Of a stretch of DNA of 64,000 bases, positions 40,264 to 51,080 are shown piece by piece. Origin of the DNA: Lactobacillaceae bacterium AF64-9pH9TA. GTDB lineage: Bacteria > Bacillota > Bacilli > Lactobacillales > Lactobacillaceae. The stretch is from NCBI GenBank assembly GCA_027681045.1, contig JAQDCK010000002.1, forward strand, positions 124,001 through 188,000, given 5' to 3'. Position 1 is the first letter of the stretch, and each line of letters opens with the position of its first letter. The position numbers were made by a program, and so were the translations under genes. Under the pieces are notes generated by a model that saw nothing but the letters and a program-made list of their open reading frames with translations, searched no databases and was not told the DNA's origin.

Positions 40264-40441
40264 ATTAAAATTCCTCCAATAAAAATAATAAAAATTGTTG
40301 GAGTAAAATAATCACAATATAAGCTCAACATTCGTGCATCCCGAGTTTACATTTTCGCCCGTGCAGCGTGGGTTACTCGTTCACTAAACGTCCCGGGATG
40401 TTGACGTTCTTGTCGCTTATGGCTGCAAATATTTTACACGT
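40264..40441 (-). promoter_or_regulatory. rpsD leader RNA (S4 autoregulatory element)
   Basis: About 175 transcribed bases precede rpsD. The segment at 40325-40405 holds complementary blocks ATCCCGGGA and TCGGGAT around ACGAGTAACCCACGC, compatible with the Firmicutes S4 leader pseudoknot. Near the gene, CTCCAA (40298-40303) can pair with TTGGAG (40274-40279) of the ribosome site. The assignment is from position and structure. Confidence 0.65.
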
Positions 40442-40446
40442 TGACC

Positions 40447-40475
40447 ATTATAAGGGCTTTAGGCCCGGAAAGCAA
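40447..40475 (-). promoter_or_regulatory. Promoter of rpsD
   Basis: On the minus strand TTGCTT and a perfect TATAAT are separated by 17 bases. Confidence 0.75.
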
Positions 40476-40525
40476 GAAAAAAACGCAGAAAGTCTGGCAA
40501 AGTAGAAATATTTCGGGGGCTAGTT

Positions 40526-40534
40526 TGGTATAAT
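40526..40534 (+). promoter_or_regulatory. Extended -10 promoter of ezrA
   Basis: TGGTATAAT is an extended consensus -10, 25 bases before the ezrA start; no strong -35. Confidence 0.6.
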
Positions 40535-40558
40535 AACTTTAGTTCGGAGGAGAAAGAT

Positions 40559-42277
40559 ATGTCATCAACACAATCTCTACTACTCATCACTTTAATTATC
40601 ACGATCATCGTAGTGGTTATGGCCATGCTTTTGATCAACCGCCGGCAATTGCGCGACATTGAAGAGCTCGACAATGAGCTGGGTAATATGGAAGACCTGC
40701 ACCTAGAGCGGGCAATTGGCAAGCTGGACCAAATGGAATTGGCTGGGGAAAGCCTGGCTACCCTCAATACCTGGAAGAAGAGCTACCAGAAGGCAGCTGA
40801 GCTTTTTCCGGAAATCCAGCGCTTGATTGAAGACGGGGCGGACGAAAATGCCCGCTACCGCCTAGTCAAGTCCCACCAAAGCATTAAGCAGGCCAGAGAA
40901 CTGGTTGACTCTGTTTCTGAAGATGTCAAGAATTCATCCGACGTCTTCACCCAGCTTTTGGAATCAAACCGGGAAAACAAGGCCCAATATGACGAATTGA
41001 TGCAGAGCTACCGGGAAATCCGCAAGGAAATTCTGGCCGATTCCTTTGACTACAGTGTGGCCCTGGAAGAAATCGAAAACCGCCTGTCAGCCATGGAGGA
41101 AGACTTTGCCCAGGCCAAGAACCTGTCAGCCCAGGGCGACCATGTCGAGGCCAAGCGGGTCTTGTCAAAGATCCAGGCGGACCTCACGGCCTTAAAGACA
41201 AAGTTGCCGGAAGTTAAAGAGGATCAGCACGACCTGCAGACCGTATTTGCCGACCAGCTGGATGAAATCGCGGCTGGCTATAAGGAAATGCGGGATGCTA
41301 AGTACGGTTTCGGCAGCCTGGACCTTCTGCTGGAAATCAAGCAAAGCAACGACCAGATCGACCGGTCTCTGGCGGCTTTGGCCCAGCTGGACTTAGAAGA
41401 GACCAGCAAAGGGATGAAGAAGGTCGAAAAGGAAATCAAGACCCTTTACGGAATCCTGGAAAAAGAATATAAGGCCCGGCCTTTTGTGGAAAAGAACCAG
41501 GACAAGCTGCAGCGGCTCTTGACCCACCAGCAGACCGTCAGCCAGCAGCTGATCAAGAAACTGCGCCATATCGACGAAAGCTATGAACTGACCCACGGGG
41601 AACTGGACGAAAGCCGGGAGCTTGAAAGAGAAGTCCACAAGATGGATTCTGACTACATCCGGGCCGGCCAGCGGATCGCTGACGGCCGGGCCGTCTACTC
41701 TGAAGTCCAGGACGACTGGATCAAGATCCTGGGCCGCCTGCAGGAAATCGGCAAACGCCAGCAGGAATTGTCAGAAGCAGTTGACGGCCTCTATGAAGCG
41801 GAAGAAGTTGCCCAGCGGTCAATCAAGGAATTCAAGCAGCAGGTCTCTTTGGTTTACCGCCACCTCAGCCGGCAGAATCTGCCAGGTATTCCGGAAGGAT
41901 TTTTGCAAATTTACACCCTGGTCATTAATGAAATCAGCAAGACCAGCGGGGAACTCAATCAGGTCCGGATCAATATGGAGAAGATCTCTGAAGAACTGGT
42001 ACAAATCTCAGATGACGTTGACCGCCTGCAAAGAGAAGCGGAAGACATCATCAGCTCAGCCAATCTTTTTGAACTGACCATGCAGTATTCCAACAAGTTC
42101 CTGGACAATGAAACTGTCGTCCGGGCCCGCAGAAATGCCATGAAGCTGTATGACCGGGACTACAACTACAAGGATGCCCTGGACACGATCGCCACGGCGG
42201 TGGAGCGGGCTGAGCCAGGCAGTTACCAGCGGATTGAAAATTCCTATTATCAAGAGCAAAAAGAACTTATTGATTGA
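40559..42277 (+). CDS. ezrA: Septation ring formation regulator EzrA
   Basis: The 572-residue protein has one N-terminal membrane helix (residues 8-26) and then almost only coiled coil, as in EzrA. It binds FtsZ and controls Z-ring placement. CGGAGG precedes ATG. The order rpsD, ezrA, cysteine desulfurase, thiI is like that in Bacillus. Confidence 0.93.
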   Translation: MSSTQSLLLITLIITIIVVVMAMLLINRRQLRDIEELDNELGNMEDLHLERAIGKLDQMELAGESLATLNTWKKSYQKAAELFPEIQRLIEDGADENARYRLVKSHQSIKQARELVDSVSEDVKNSSDVFTQLLESNRENKAQYDELMQSYREIRKEILADSFDYSVALEEIENRLSAMEEDFAQAKNLSAQGDHVEAKRVLSKIQADLTALKTKLPEVKEDQHDLQTVFADQLDEIAAGYKEMRDAKYGFGSLDLLLEIKQSNDQIDRSLAALAQLDLEETSKGMKKVEKEIKTLYGILEKEYKARPFVEKNQDKLQRLLTHQQTVSQQLIKKLRHIDESYELTHGELDESRELEREVHKMDSDYIRAGQRIADGRAVYSEVQDDWIKILGRLQEIGKRQQELSEAVDGLYEAEEVAQRSIKEFKQQVSLVYRHLSRQNLPGIPEGFLQIYTLVINEISKTSGELNQVRINMEKISEELVQISDDVDRLQREAEDIISSANLFELTMQYSNKFLDNETVVRARRNAMKLYDRDYNYKDALDTIATAVERAEPGSYQRIENSYYQEQKELID

Positions 42278-42319
42278 AGCCAAGCGGCTTTTGGACTAAA
42301 ATTAAATATCATTTGTAAT

Positions 42320-42348
42320 TAAGCGGTCATTAAAATGGCCGCTTTTTT
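42320..42348 (+). terminator. Terminator of ezrA
   Basis: Hairpin AAGCGGTCAT / ATGGCCGCTT with a T run. Confidence 0.8.
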
Positions 42349-42362
42349 AAGGAGCAAGAAGC

Positions 42363-43520
42363 GTGATTTATTTTGACAACAGTGCCACGACCAAGATGGC
42401 ACCTGAAGCATTAGAGACCTACAGCCAGGTGGTGACCAAGATCTGGGGCAACCCTTCCAGCCTGCATAAGCTGGGTGACCGAGCCCATGGCCTGCTGGAA
42501 GCTTCCCGCAAGCAGGTAGCAGACTTATTGGGAGTAAATACCGATGAAATCTTCTTTACTTCCGGCGGGACGGAATCTAACAACACGGCCATTAAGGGGA
42601 CGGCCTGGGCTAAGCGGGAATTCGGCAAGCACATCATTACCTCATCCGTTGAGCATGCCTCTGTGGCCAATACTTTTACCGAACTGGAAAACCTGGGATT
42701 CCGGGTTACCCGCTTGCCAGTTGACAAGGAAGGCCGGGTCAATCCGGAAGACTTGAAGGCGGCCCTGGACAAGGATACGACCTTGGTCTCCATCATGGGC
42801 GTCAACAACGAGATCGGGACCATCCAGCCAATCAAGGAAATTTCTGAAATCCTGGAAGACTACCCGAACGTCCACTTCCATGTTGACAATGTTCAGGCCC
42901 TGGGCAAGGGGATCTGGGACCAGGTCTTTACCCCCCGGGTCGACATGATGAGCTTCTCTTCCCACAAGTTCCATGGCCCGCGCGGCATTGGTATTTTGTA
43001 CAAGCGGCGGGGCCGGATGCTGATGCCTTTGTGTGAAGGCGGCGGCCAGGAAAGGGGCTTAAGAAGCGGGACGGAAAACCTGGCAGCTATCGCGGCCATG
43101 GCCAAGGCCACCCGCCTGCTTTTGACGGATGAAAAGGAAAAGGCGGACAGAGAATACGCCATTAAGGAAAAGATCAGCAAGTACCTGGCAGGTAAGCCGG
43201 GCATCCATATCTTCTCTCCTTTGAAGGCGGACTTTGCCCCCCACATCCTCTGTTTTGCTTTAGAGGGGATCAGAGGTGAAACCCTGGTGCACACTTTGGA
43301 AGACCAGGACATCTACATTTCCACCACTTCCGCCTGCGCCTCAAAGAAGGCAGACGAAGCCAGTACTTTGGTGGCGATGAAGACGCCGGATGCAATCGCG
43401 ACCAGCGCCGTCCGCCTCAGCTTTGATGAAAGCAATACTTTAGAAGAAGCAGACGAATTCATCGCGGCTTTTGACAAGATTTACCAGCACTTTGCCAAGA
43501 TCAACCACTTAGGAGAATAA
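42363..43520 (+). CDS. Cysteine desulfurase (NifS/IscS family, NifZ-like)
   Basis: The 385-residue protein starts at GTG behind AAGGAG. PLP-binding Lys202 lies in [10 protein letters not shown] and the persulfide Cys325 in TTSACASKK. It releases sulfur from cysteine. Lying directly before thiI, it is most likely the dedicated sulfur donor for 4-thiouridine, as for NifZ in Bacillus. Confidence 0.92.
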   Translation: MIYFDNSATTKMAPEALETYSQVVTKIWGNPSSLHKLGDRAHGLLEASRKQVADLLGVNTDEIFFTSGGTESNNTAIKGTAWAKREFGKHIITSSVEHASVANTFTELENLGFRVTRLPVDKEGRVNPEDLKAALDKDTTLVSIMGVNNEIGTIQPIKEISEILEDYPNVHFHVDNVQALGKGIWDQVFTPRVDMMSFSSHKFHGPRGIGILYKRRGRMLMPLCEGGGQERGLRSGTENLAAIAAMAKATRLLLTDEKEKADREYAIKEKISKYLAGKPGIHIFSPLKADFAPHILCFALEGIRGETLVHTLEDQDIYISTTSACASKKADEASTLVAMKTPDAIATSAVRLSFDESNTLEEADEFIAAFDKIYQHFAKINHLGE

Positions 43521-43522
43521 AT

Positions 43523-44740
43523 TTGCAATACACAGAAATCATGATTCGCTACGGCGAACTGTCCACCAAGGGCAAGAATCGGAAAGACTTCATCAACCGC
43601 CTGGCCAGCAATGTCCAGAAGGTTTTGCACGACTTCCCGGATCTGAAGATCCAGACCCACCACGACCGGATGCACATCCTTTTGGACGGGACGCCTTTTG
43701 AGCCGGTCAATGACCGCTTGAAGCTTGTTTTCGGGATCCAGACCTACTCTCCAGTCATCAAGACTGAAAAGAGTCTGGAAGCTATTGAGAAAACTGCTCT
43801 AGAATTGATGCAGGCAACTTATAAGGCCGGCATGACCTTCAAGGTCAACACCAGAAGAAGCGACCACAAGTTTATTTACGACACCAACCAGCTGAACCAG
43901 ATGGTGGCTGACTACCTTTACAACCATATGGAAGGCCTGCAGGCGGAAATGAAGCACCCGGACATGGTTCTGCTTTTGGAAATCCGTCAGGACGGGGCAT
44001 ACATCTCCAACCAGCTCCTGCATGGGGCAGGCGGGATGCCGGTTGGCACGGCTGGCAAGGCAGTGATGATGCTGTCCGGCGGGATCGACTCTCCGGTAGC
44101 TTCCTACCTGGCCATGAAGCGGGGGGTGAACATCGAAATGGTCCACTTCTTCTCACCGCCATACACTTCTGAAAAGGCCCTGGCCAAGGCCAAGGAACTG
44201 ACCAGCATCCTGGCCAAGTACAGCGGCCGGATCAACTTCATCGAAGTGCCTTTTGCTGAAATCCAGGAAACGATCAAGGAAAAGCTGCCTGAAGGCTATT
44301 TGATGACTGTTCAGCGCCGCTTTATGCTGCGTCTGGCCGACATCATCAGGGAAAAGCGGCACGCTTTGGCTATCTTCAACGGGGAATCAGTTGGCCAGGT
44401 AGCTTCCCAAACCTTGGAATCCATGGCAGCCATCAATGACGTGACGACCACGCCAGTATTGCGGCCAGTTGCCACCATGGACAAGACCGAAATCATTGCC
44501 AAGGCTGAAGAAATCGGGACCTTTGACCTGTCCATCCAGCCATTTGAAGACTGCTGCACCATCTTTGCCCCGCCGCGTCCAAAGACCAAGCCAAAGATCG
44601 ACAAAGCCCGGGAATATGAAAGCCGCCTGGATGTTGACGGCTTGATTGAGCGGGCCTTGGCCGGGGTTAAGGTCACTCCGGTCTACCCGGGCCAAAGCTT
44701 CCTTGACGACCTGGCTGAAGAAGACGCGGACCTGCTTTAA
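43523..44740 (+). CDS. thiI: tRNA 4-thiouridine synthetase ThiI
   Basis: The 405-residue protein has a TTG start behind AGGAGA, an N-terminal ferredoxin-like/THUMP region and the PP-loop [11 protein letters not shown]. There is no C-terminal rhodanese domain, so sulfur must come directly from the neighbouring desulfurase. It modifies U8 of tRNAs. The stop shares a base with the next ATG. Confidence 0.95.
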   Translation: MQYTEIMIRYGELSTKGKNRKDFINRLASNVQKVLHDFPDLKIQTHHDRMHILLDGTPFEPVNDRLKLVFGIQTYSPVIKTEKSLEAIEKTALELMQATYKAGMTFKVNTRRSDHKFIYDTNQLNQMVADYLYNHMEGLQAEMKHPDMVLLLEIRQDGAYISNQLLHGAGGMPVGTAGKAVMMLSGGIDSPVASYLAMKRGVNIEMVHFFSPPYTSEKALAKAKELTSILAKYSGRINFIEVPFAEIQETIKEKLPEGYLMTVQRRFMLRLADIIREKRHALAIFNGESVGQVASQTLESMAAINDVTTTPVLRPVATMDKTEIIAKAEEIGTFDLSIQPFEDCCTIFAPPRPKTKPKIDKAREYESRLDVDGLIERALAGVKVTPVYPGQSFLDDLAEEDADLL

Positions 44741-45456
44741 TGCTGCGCCTGGACAAATTTTTGGCCAACATGAAGGTGGGCTCCAGGTCCCAGGTTCATG
44801 AGATTATTAAAGCCGGCCAGGTGACGGTCAACGGGAAGGTCTGCCGGTCAGCCAAGCAGAAGGTGAAAGAGGACGCTGAAGTCTTGGTCAATGGCCAGGC
44901 GGTTGTCTACCAGCAGTACCACTATTTTTTGCTCAATAAGCCAGCCGGCGTCTTGTCGGCAACGGAAGACTCCCGGCAAAAGACTGTCCTGGACCTGCTA
45001 AAAGACCAGGACCGCTATCAAAAGATCGCTCCAGTTGGCCGCCTGGATAAGGACACGGCCGGCCTCTTGCTTTTGACCAATGATGGGCAATTGGCTCACC
45101 AGCTCCTGGCTCCGGAATACCATGTGGCCAAGACCTACTACGCGCTTTTGGCCGGAGTGGCTGATGAAGAAACGGCCAAGGCAATCGCGGCAGGCCTCAC
45201 TTTAAAGGACGGAATGAAATTAAAGCCGGGCCAGCTGAAGATCTTGAGCCAAGACAGAGAGCAAGAGCAGTCAGAAATTGAAATCACCATTACCGAAGGC
45301 AAGTATCACCAGGTTAAGCGGATGTTTGCCTCCCAGGGGATGAAGGTCTTAAAGCTCAAGCGGCTGAGTATGGGGCCTTTGACTTTGCCGGCTGATTTGG
45401 CGCCTGGCTCCTACCGGCCTTTGACGGCAGAAGAGCTGGTGCAACTTTCTCTTTAA
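44740..45456 (+). CDS. RsuA-family 16S rRNA pseudouridine synthase
   Basis: The 238-residue protein has an N-terminal S4 domain (LRLDKFLANMKVGSR) and the catalytic motif GRLDKDTAGLLLLTNDG with its Asp. Family members modify U516 of 16S rRNA; the exact site here is inferred. Confidence 0.9.
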   Translation: MLRLDKFLANMKVGSRSQVHEIIKAGQVTVNGKVCRSAKQKVKEDAEVLVNGQAVVYQQYHYFLLNKPAGVLSATEDSRQKTVLDLLKDQDRYQKIAPVGRLDKDTAGLLLLTNDGQLAHQLLAPEYHVAKTYYALLAGVADEETAKAIAAGLTLKDGMKLKPGQLKILSQDREQEQSEIEITITEGKYHQVKRMFASQGMKVLKLKRLSMGPLTLPADLAPGSYRPLTAEELVQLSL

Positions 45457-45480
45457 TGGCCGGAAAAATTATGCTATACT
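45452..45480 (+). promoter_or_regulatory. Promoter of the valS leader
   Basis: A weak -35 (TTTAAT) is 17 bases from TATACT; the start point would be just before the T-box stem I. Confidence 0.55.
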
Positions 45481-45486
45481 TTGTGA

Positions 45487-45706
45487 CAAAGCCAAGATCA
45501 AGAGGTGGCGCTTCATGACAGAGAAAGGTCATTTAAGCTGAAAGACCGGAAGGCGCCTGGTAGCTTGATTCGCTGGCCGGCTGAACCAGGAGTAAGCCGG
45601 TCCGGTATCCGCGCCGTTACCGCGTTTAAGCGGAGCATTATGCTCAATTTAGGTGGTACCGCGGTTATATATCGTCCTAGACATTTACTTGTCTAGGACT
45701 TTTTTA
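45487..45706 (+). promoter_or_regulatory. Valine T-box riboswitch of valS
   Basis: Stem I closes with ATCAAG and CTTGAT; its 3' internal loop presents GTA (45560-45562), a Val codon. The T-box sequence AGGTGGTACCGCG is at 45651-45663, with TGGT to bind the uncharged tRNA end. Uncharged tRNA-Val should favour antitermination and valS expression. Confidence 0.92.
45674..45706 (+). terminator. T-box terminator hairpin
   Basis: GTCCTAGAC and GTCTAGGAC pair and are followed by a T run, 14 bases before valS. Confidence 0.9.
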
Positions 45707-45719
45707 TTGGAGGAAATTT

Positions 45720-48359
45720 ATGACAGAATTAGCACCAAAATACAACCCGCAAGAGGTTGAAGCTGGCCGCTATCAAGAGTGGCTGGACGAGGATCTGTTC
45801 AAGCCGTCTGGCGACAAGAAGGCCAAGCCATACTCAATCGTTATCCCGCCGCCAAACGTTACTGGCAAGCTGCACCTGGGCCACGCCTGGGACACGGCAA
45901 TTCAAGATACCTTGATCCGCTACAAGCGGATGCAGGGCTACGACACCCTTTACCTGCCGGGCATGGACCACGCCGGCATCGCCACCCAGGCCAAGGTTGA
46001 AGCCCGTCTCAGAGAACAAGGGGTCAGCCGTTATGACCTGGGCCGGGAAAAGTTCGTGGAAAAGGTCTGGGAATGGAAGGACGAATACGCCAACATCATC
46101 AAGAGTCAGTGGCAAAAGCTGGGTCTGTCCCTGGACTACAGCCGGGAACGCTTTACCCTGGACAAGGGCCTGTCCAAGGCTGTCCGCCGGGTTTTCGTCC
46201 AGCTTTACAATGAAGGCTTGATTTACCGGGGTGAATACATCATCAACTGGGACCCGAAGCTGCGGACTGCTTTGTCAGACATCGAAGTTATCCACCAGGA
46301 CGACCAAGGGGCCTTCTACCACATCAACTATCCGCTGGCTGACGGCTCTGGTAGCGTGGAAATTGCTACTACCCGGCCGGAAACCATGTTTGGTGACACG
46401 GCCGTAGCTGTTGCCCCAGGGGATGAACGCTACAAGGACCTGGTGGGCAAGAAACTGATTCTGCCGCTGGTTGGCCGGGAAATCCCAATCATTGAAGACC
46501 AGCACGTCGACCCGGAATTTGGGACCGGTCTGGTGAAGATCACCCCAGCCCACGACCCGAACGACTTTGAAGTCGGCAACCGGCATGACCTGCCGCGGAT
46601 CAATGTGATGAACGAGGATGGGACCATGAACGACAAGGCGGGCAAGTACGCTGGCATGGACCGCTTCGACTGCCGCAAGCAGCTGGTTGAAGACCTTAAG
46701 GATGAAGGCTACTTGATCAAGGTTGAACCAATCGTTCACTCAGTTGGCCACTCAGAACGCTCCGGCGTGCAAGTTGAACCTCGTCTGTCCACTCAATGGT
46801 TCGTCAAGATGAAGCCGCTGGCTGACAAGGTTTTGGAAAACCAAAAGGGCGAAGGCAGAGTCAACTTTGTGCCAGACCGCTTTGAAGGCACTTTGGAGCG
46901 GTGGATGGAAAACGTCCACGACTGGGTTATCTCCCGCCAGCTCTGGTGGGGTCACCGGATTCCTGCCTGGTACAACAAGCAGACCGGGGAAATGTATGTT
47001 GGCGAGGAAGCGCCAGAAGATATTGAAAACTGGGAACAAGACCAGGACGTTTTGGACACCTGGTTCTCCAGTGCCCTCTGGCCATTCTCAACTTTGGGCT
47101 GGCCGGATGAAGACTCAGCTGACTTCAAGCGCTACTTCCCAACCAACGCCCTGGTAACTGGCTACGACATCATTTTCTTCTGGGTTTCCCGGATGATCTT
47201 CCAAAGTTTGCACTTCACCGGCGAGCGGCCATTTGACAATGTCGTTTTGCACGGCTTGATCAGAGACGAGCAGGGGCGGAAGATGTCCAAGTCCTTGGGC
47301 AACGGGATCGACCCAATGGACGTCATCGACAAGTACGGCGCTGACGCTTTGCGCTGGTTCCTTTTGAACGGGACCGCGCCTGGCCAGGACACCCGCTTCA
47401 GCTACACCAAGATGGACGCTGCCTGGAACTTTATCAACAAGCTCTGGAATGCCAGCCGTTTCGTCATCATGAACCTGCCGGAAGATGCCAAGCCTGCTCA
47501 AAAGCCAGATACGAGCAAGTTTGACCTGGCTGACGCCTGGATTTTTGACCGCTTGAACCACACCGTCAAGGAAACTAACCGCCTCTTTGATGAATTCCAA
47601 TTCGGGGAAGCCGGCCGGGAAATGTACAACTTCATTTGGAACGACTTCTGTGACTGGTATATCGAAATCTCCAAGGTTGCCCTCTACGGCGATGATGAAG
47701 AACTTAAGGCCAGAAAGCAGGCCAACTTGACCTGGATTCTGGACCAGATCCTCCGCCTGATCCACCCAATCATGCCATTCGTGACTGAAAAGCTCTGGCT
47801 GTCCATGCCGCATGAAGGCAAGTCCATCATGACTGCCGCTTACCCGGAAGCCCACGCTGAATTTGACAATGCCAAGGCTGATGAAGACATGGCCTTCTTG
47901 ATCGAAATCATCAAGGCGGTCCGGAATATCCGGATGGAAGTGAACGCTCCAATGTCCAGCGCCATCGACATCTTGATCCAGCTTGATGACGAAAAGAATG
48001 AAGCAATTCTGCGGGACAACATGGAATACGTTGAAAACTTCCTGCACCCGAAGAAGTTGGAAATCTCTGGCAAGATTAACGCGCCGAAATTGGCCAAGAC
48101 GGCTGTGATCGCCGGGGCCCAGATCTTCGTGCCGCTGTCAGAACTGGTTGACCTGGATGAAGAAATCGCCAAGATGGGCAAGGAAGAAGCCCGCCTGGAA
48201 GCTGAAGTTGACCGGGCAAGCAAGAAGCTGGCCAACAAGGGCTTTGTTGACCACGCTCCAGCTGCCGTGGTTGAAAAGGAAAAGGGCAAGCTGGCCGAAT
48301 ACGAAAGCCAGCTTGCCGGCGTGCGCGACCGCATCAAAGAATTGAAAGAAAGTCGTTAA
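45720..48359 (+). CDS. valS: Valyl-tRNA synthetase
   Basis: The 879-residue class I synthetase has HLGH at residues 52-55, KMSKS at 521-525, a CP1 editing domain and the C-terminal coiled coil typical of ValRS. It is controlled by the T-box upstream. Confidence 0.98.
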   Translation: MTELAPKYNPQEVEAGRYQEWLDEDLFKPSGDKKAKPYSIVIPPPNVTGKLHLGHAWDTAIQDTLIRYKRMQGYDTLYLPGMDHAGIATQAKVEARLREQGVSRYDLGREKFVEKVWEWKDEYANIIKSQWQKLGLSLDYSRERFTLDKGLSKAVRRVFVQLYNEGLIYRGEYIINWDPKLRTALSDIEVIHQDDQGAFYHINYPLADGSGSVEIATTRPETMFGDTAVAVAPGDERYKDLVGKKLILPLVGREIPIIEDQHVDPEFGTGLVKITPAHDPNDFEVGNRHDLPRINVMNEDGTMNDKAGKYAGMDRFDCRKQLVEDLKDEGYLIKVEPIVHSVGHSERSGVQVEPRLSTQWFVKMKPLADKVLENQKGEGRVNFVPDRFEGTLERWMENVHDWVISRQLWWGHRIPAWYNKQTGEMYVGEEAPEDIENWEQDQDVLDTWFSSALWPFSTLGWPDEDSADFKRYFPTNALVTGYDIIFFWVSRMIFQSLHFTGERPFDNVVLHGLIRDEQGRKMSKSLGNGIDPMDVIDKYGADALRWFLLNGTAPGQDTRFSYTKMDAAWNFINKLWNASRFVIMNLPEDAKPAQKPDTSKFDLADAWIFDRLNHTVKETNRLFDEFQFGEAGREMYNFIWNDFCDWYIEISKVALYGDDEELKARKQANLTWILDQILRLIHPIMPFVTEKLWLSMPHEGKSIMTAAYPEAHAEFDNAKADEDMAFLIEIIKAVRNIRMEVNAPMSSAIDILIQLDDEKNEAILRDNMEYVENFLHPKKLEISGKINAPKLAKTAVIAGAQIFVPLSELVDLDEEIAKMGKEEARLEAEVDRASKKLANKGFVDHAPAAVVEKEKGKLAEYESQLAGVRDRIKELKESR

Positions 48360-48363
48360 AGAC

Positions 48364-49629
48364 GTGAAATTTAAGACAGTTAATGAACTTACCGCCTACC
48401 TCTACCATTTGCCGCGCTTGCACGAAAAGAGCGACCTGACTTATGTCAAAAGAGTGCTCAAGGCCCTGGGCGATCCCCAGGACAAGGTCAAGTGCTGCCA
48501 CATTACTGGAACCAACGGCAAGGGCTCAACTGCATATTACCTGAGCAATCTGCTCCAAAAGGCCGGTCAGCAGACTGGCCTTTTTGTTTCGCCCTTTATC
48601 ATCCGCTTTAACGAGCGGATCCAGCTGAACGGGCAGGCAATCGCGGATGAGGACTTGCTGGAAGTGGCCAACGAAGTTGAAGCAGCAGTCGGCCGCTTGC
48701 GGGAAAGCGAGCCAGATTTTGCCCTGGTTACCTTTGAATATGAAGTCGCCATGGCCTTTCTCTTTTTTGCCAAGCAAAAATGTGATTACGCGGTTATTGA
48801 AGTCGGCATCGGGGCCGAGCATGACAAGACCAATGTGATGACGCCAGTAGTCAGCTTGATTACCACTATCGGCCTCGACCATGAGCAGATCATCGGACCG
48901 ACTTTGACTGATATTGCCAAGGAAAAGAGTGGGATCATCAAGCCGACTGTCCCGGTCATCCTCGGTGACATCCCAGCCAGCGTAAAGGGAATCGTTGAAG
49001 AAAAAATAACTAAATTAGCTAGTCCTTCTTACTGGCTGGGCCGGGACTTCCAGGTCAAGGAAGAAAAAGCGGGCTATGAGCTTGCAGTTGCCGGGCAAAA
49101 TTACCAGTTGCCGGCCTGGCCCCGGCCAGAAGCTAAAGACGCGGCCATGGCCTTGGCGGCTTTTGCCCTTTTGCCGCTTGCTTTAAGTGAAAAGGCGGCA
49201 GAAGAAGCCTTGACCCAGACCACTGTTCCTGGCCGCTACCAACGCCTGGAAAAGGCGGGATGCAGCTTTTTATTGGACGGAGCCCACAATGTCCAGGCTG
49301 GAAGCGAACTTTTGCCATATGCCCGCCGCCTGGCCAAGGAAAAAGGCGGTCGGCTTTTGGTCTTAGCTGGCATGATGAAGGACAAGGACTTAAGCGACTT
49401 TTTGACTTTGCTGAAGGACGAAAAAGTCAGCTTGACCAGCCTGGCTTACCCGCGGGCAGCTAAAAAAGCTGACTTCCCGGCCTGGGCTCAGGAAAAATTT
49501 GCCTATGAGGGCGATTTGGGCCAGGCATTAAAGCAAGTGATGGCGGAAGCTGGCGACCGGGACTTGATCTTGGTTACGGGTTCATTTTACCTGGTCAGCG
49601 CGGTCTTGCAGCTTTTGCAGAGTGCCTGA
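48364..49629 (+). CDS. folC: Folylpolyglutamate synthase / dihydrofolate synthase family (FolC)
   Basis: The 421-residue Mur-ligase-like protein has the P-loop TGTNGKGST at residues 48-56, the folate loop region and FLLDGAHN. It adds glutamates to folates. The GTG start has only a weak ribosome site, four bases after the valS stop, so coupling is likely. The valS-folC order is conserved in Firmicutes. Confidence 0.93.
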   Translation: MKFKTVNELTAYLYHLPRLHEKSDLTYVKRVLKALGDPQDKVKCCHITGTNGKGSTAYYLSNLLQKAGQQTGLFVSPFIIRFNERIQLNGQAIADEDLLEVANEVEAAVGRLRESEPDFALVTFEYEVAMAFLFFAKQKCDYAVIEVGIGAEHDKTNVMTPVVSLITTIGLDHEQIIGPTLTDIAKEKSGIIKPTVPVILGDIPASVKGIVEEKITKLASPSYWLGRDFQVKEEKAGYELAVAGQNYQLPAWPRPEAKDAAMALAAFALLPLALSEKAAEEALTQTTVPGRYQRLEKAGCSFLLDGAHNVQAGSELLPYARRLAKEKGGRLLVLAGMMKDKDLSDFLTLLKDEKVSLTSLAYPRAAKKADFPAWAQEKFAYEGDLGQALKQVMAEAGDRDLILVTGSFYLVSAVLQLLQSA

Positions 49630-49646
49630 GCATGAAGGAGGAAAAT

Positions 49647-50327
49647 ATGCGTGTTGCAGGTTTGAAGACAGACAAGCAGGGGATCATTTTTGATATGGAC
49701 GGCCTCCTGGTCAACTCCGAAGAGCTTTACTGGCAGGCCAATATCCAGGCTGCCCGGGAATACAAGCTGGGCATCAGCGATGATGCTTACTTGGACCTGG
49801 TTGGAGCCAGCGTCAAGGCCATGGATGCCTTTTATGAAAAATACTTTCCAAGCGATGAGGTCCGCCAGGCTTTTGTCAAGCGGACCGACGACCTGGTCTG
49901 GGAATGGACCGACCAGGGCAAGCTGAAGCTGAAGACCGGGGTCAAGGAGGCCCTGGACCGTTTCAATGACCTGGGCTTAACCATCGGGATCGCCAGCAAC
50001 AACTATAAGAGCGTGGTTGACCACAATCTCTGGGTGACCGGCTGCCGGAACAGCTTTGACTTTATCGTCACCCATGACGAAGTTGCTGAGAAAAAGCTCC
50101 GGTCCAAGCCTTTCCCGGACCTCTATCTGGCTGCCCAAGAGCGCAGCGGCCTGGGTAAAGACCAGCTCTTAATCTTTGAAGACTCCAGCATGGGGGTCGA
50201 AGCGGCGGAAAATGCCGGGATTGACTGCGTCATGATTCCCGACATCAAGCCGGCTTCAGCCGAAGACCGGGCCAGAGCCCAGCTGATTTGCCCGGACTTT
50301 TTTGACTTTTTGAAAAAAATTTCTTAG
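49647..50327 (+). CDS. HAD-superfamily phosphatase, subfamily IA
   Basis: The 226-residue protein has the nucleophile motif FDMDGLLVNS (Asp16, Asp18), a cap domain, and motifs II to IV ending in FEDSSMGVEAAENAG. It resembles beta-phosphoglucomutase or sugar-phosphate phosphatases; the substrate is open. ATG 49647 follows AAGGAGG; the ATG at 49632 is upstream of that site. Confidence 0.87.
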   Translation: MRVAGLKTDKQGIIFDMDGLLVNSEELYWQANIQAAREYKLGISDDAYLDLVGASVKAMDAFYEKYFPSDEVRQAFVKRTDDLVWEWTDQGKLKLKTGVKEALDRFNDLGLTIGIASNNYKSVVDHNLWVTGCRNSFDFIVTHDEVAEKKLRSKPFPDLYLAAQERSGLGKDQLLIFEDSSMGVEAAENAGIDCVMIPDIKPASAEDRARAQLICPDFFDFLKKIS

Positions 50328-50375
50328 TTTTTAGCGTAATTAGTAGTAGAGCGTAAAAATAAGGAGGAAATGCAA

Positions 50376-50990
50376 ATGACCGAAACTACGCAAAACTACT
50401 ATTATGTTGAAAGTGACCGTGACCTGCTCAAGCTGCTCTTTGACCAGCTGCCCTGCCAGAGTCTGGAAGACCTGTTGCAGCTGCTGGATCAAAAGCACAT
50501 TGCCAACTTCAAGGACATCTTGGACTATGCCTCAGGACCGGACTGCCCCAATGACCTGGCCTTGACCATCGAGGTGGCCATGGACCGGTTGCGGCGGACT
50601 GACATGCGGCGCAGCTCTGACTGGGCCAGCAGCTCTAAGATTGGCAACTACCTGGCTAATAAACTGCTGGGGCAAAAGCAGGAGCAGTTTTGGGTCCTCT
50701 ATTTTGACCAGCAGCAGAATCTCCTGGGGGAAAAAATGCTTTTCCAAGGCACCCTGGACCGGTCCTGGGTCCACCCCAGAGAAATCTTCCGCTGGGCGGT
50801 GGTCTACGGCTGCGCCAGCATCATCGTGGCCCACAACCATCCCAGCGGGGCGCTGACCCCGTCAGACAATGACCTGGAATTGACCAAGGGCTTGAAAAAA
50901 GCCAGCAAGATCATGAAGATCACCTTTTTGGACCACTTCATCATCGGCGGGGGGGAATATTTGAGCTTGCGGGAGCGGGAATTGTTTTAA
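50376..50990 (+). CDS. RadC-like JAB-domain protein
   Basis: The 204-residue protein has the JAB/MPN metal motif of RadC: His153 and His155 in HNHPSG and an Asp in PSDND, then FLDHFIIGG. The first 90 residues are divergent from standard RadC. ATG 50376 is at good distance from AAGGAGG; the ATG at 50370 is too close. Despite its name, a DNA repair role for RadC is not established. Confidence 0.85.
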   Translation: MTETTQNYYYVESDRDLLKLLFDQLPCQSLEDLLQLLDQKHIANFKDILDYASGPDCPNDLALTIEVAMDRLRRTDMRRSSDWASSSKIGNYLANKLLGQKQEQFWVLYFDQQQNLLGEKMLFQGTLDRSWVHPREIFRWAVVYGCASIIVAHNHPSGALTPSDNDLELTKGLKKASKIMKITFLDHFIIGGGEYLSLRERELF

Positions 50991-51034
50991 AATTAGCTTA
51001 ATTTTCCGCCAATCCATGACTTTCACGGGCATTA

Positions 51035-51043
51035 TGCTATAAT
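51035..51043 (+). promoter_or_regulatory. Extended -10 promoter of mreB
   Basis: TGCTATAAT is a consensus extended -10, 38 bases before the mreB start. Confidence 0.65.
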
Positions 51044-51080
51044 TAAGCAAGATTAAGCGAGTAAATAAGGAGAGATATCC

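Noticed and set aside
45505..45696. A 63-codon ORF across the valS leader.
   Set aside because: It lies over the T-box stem I, specifier and antiterminator, which explain the sequence fully.
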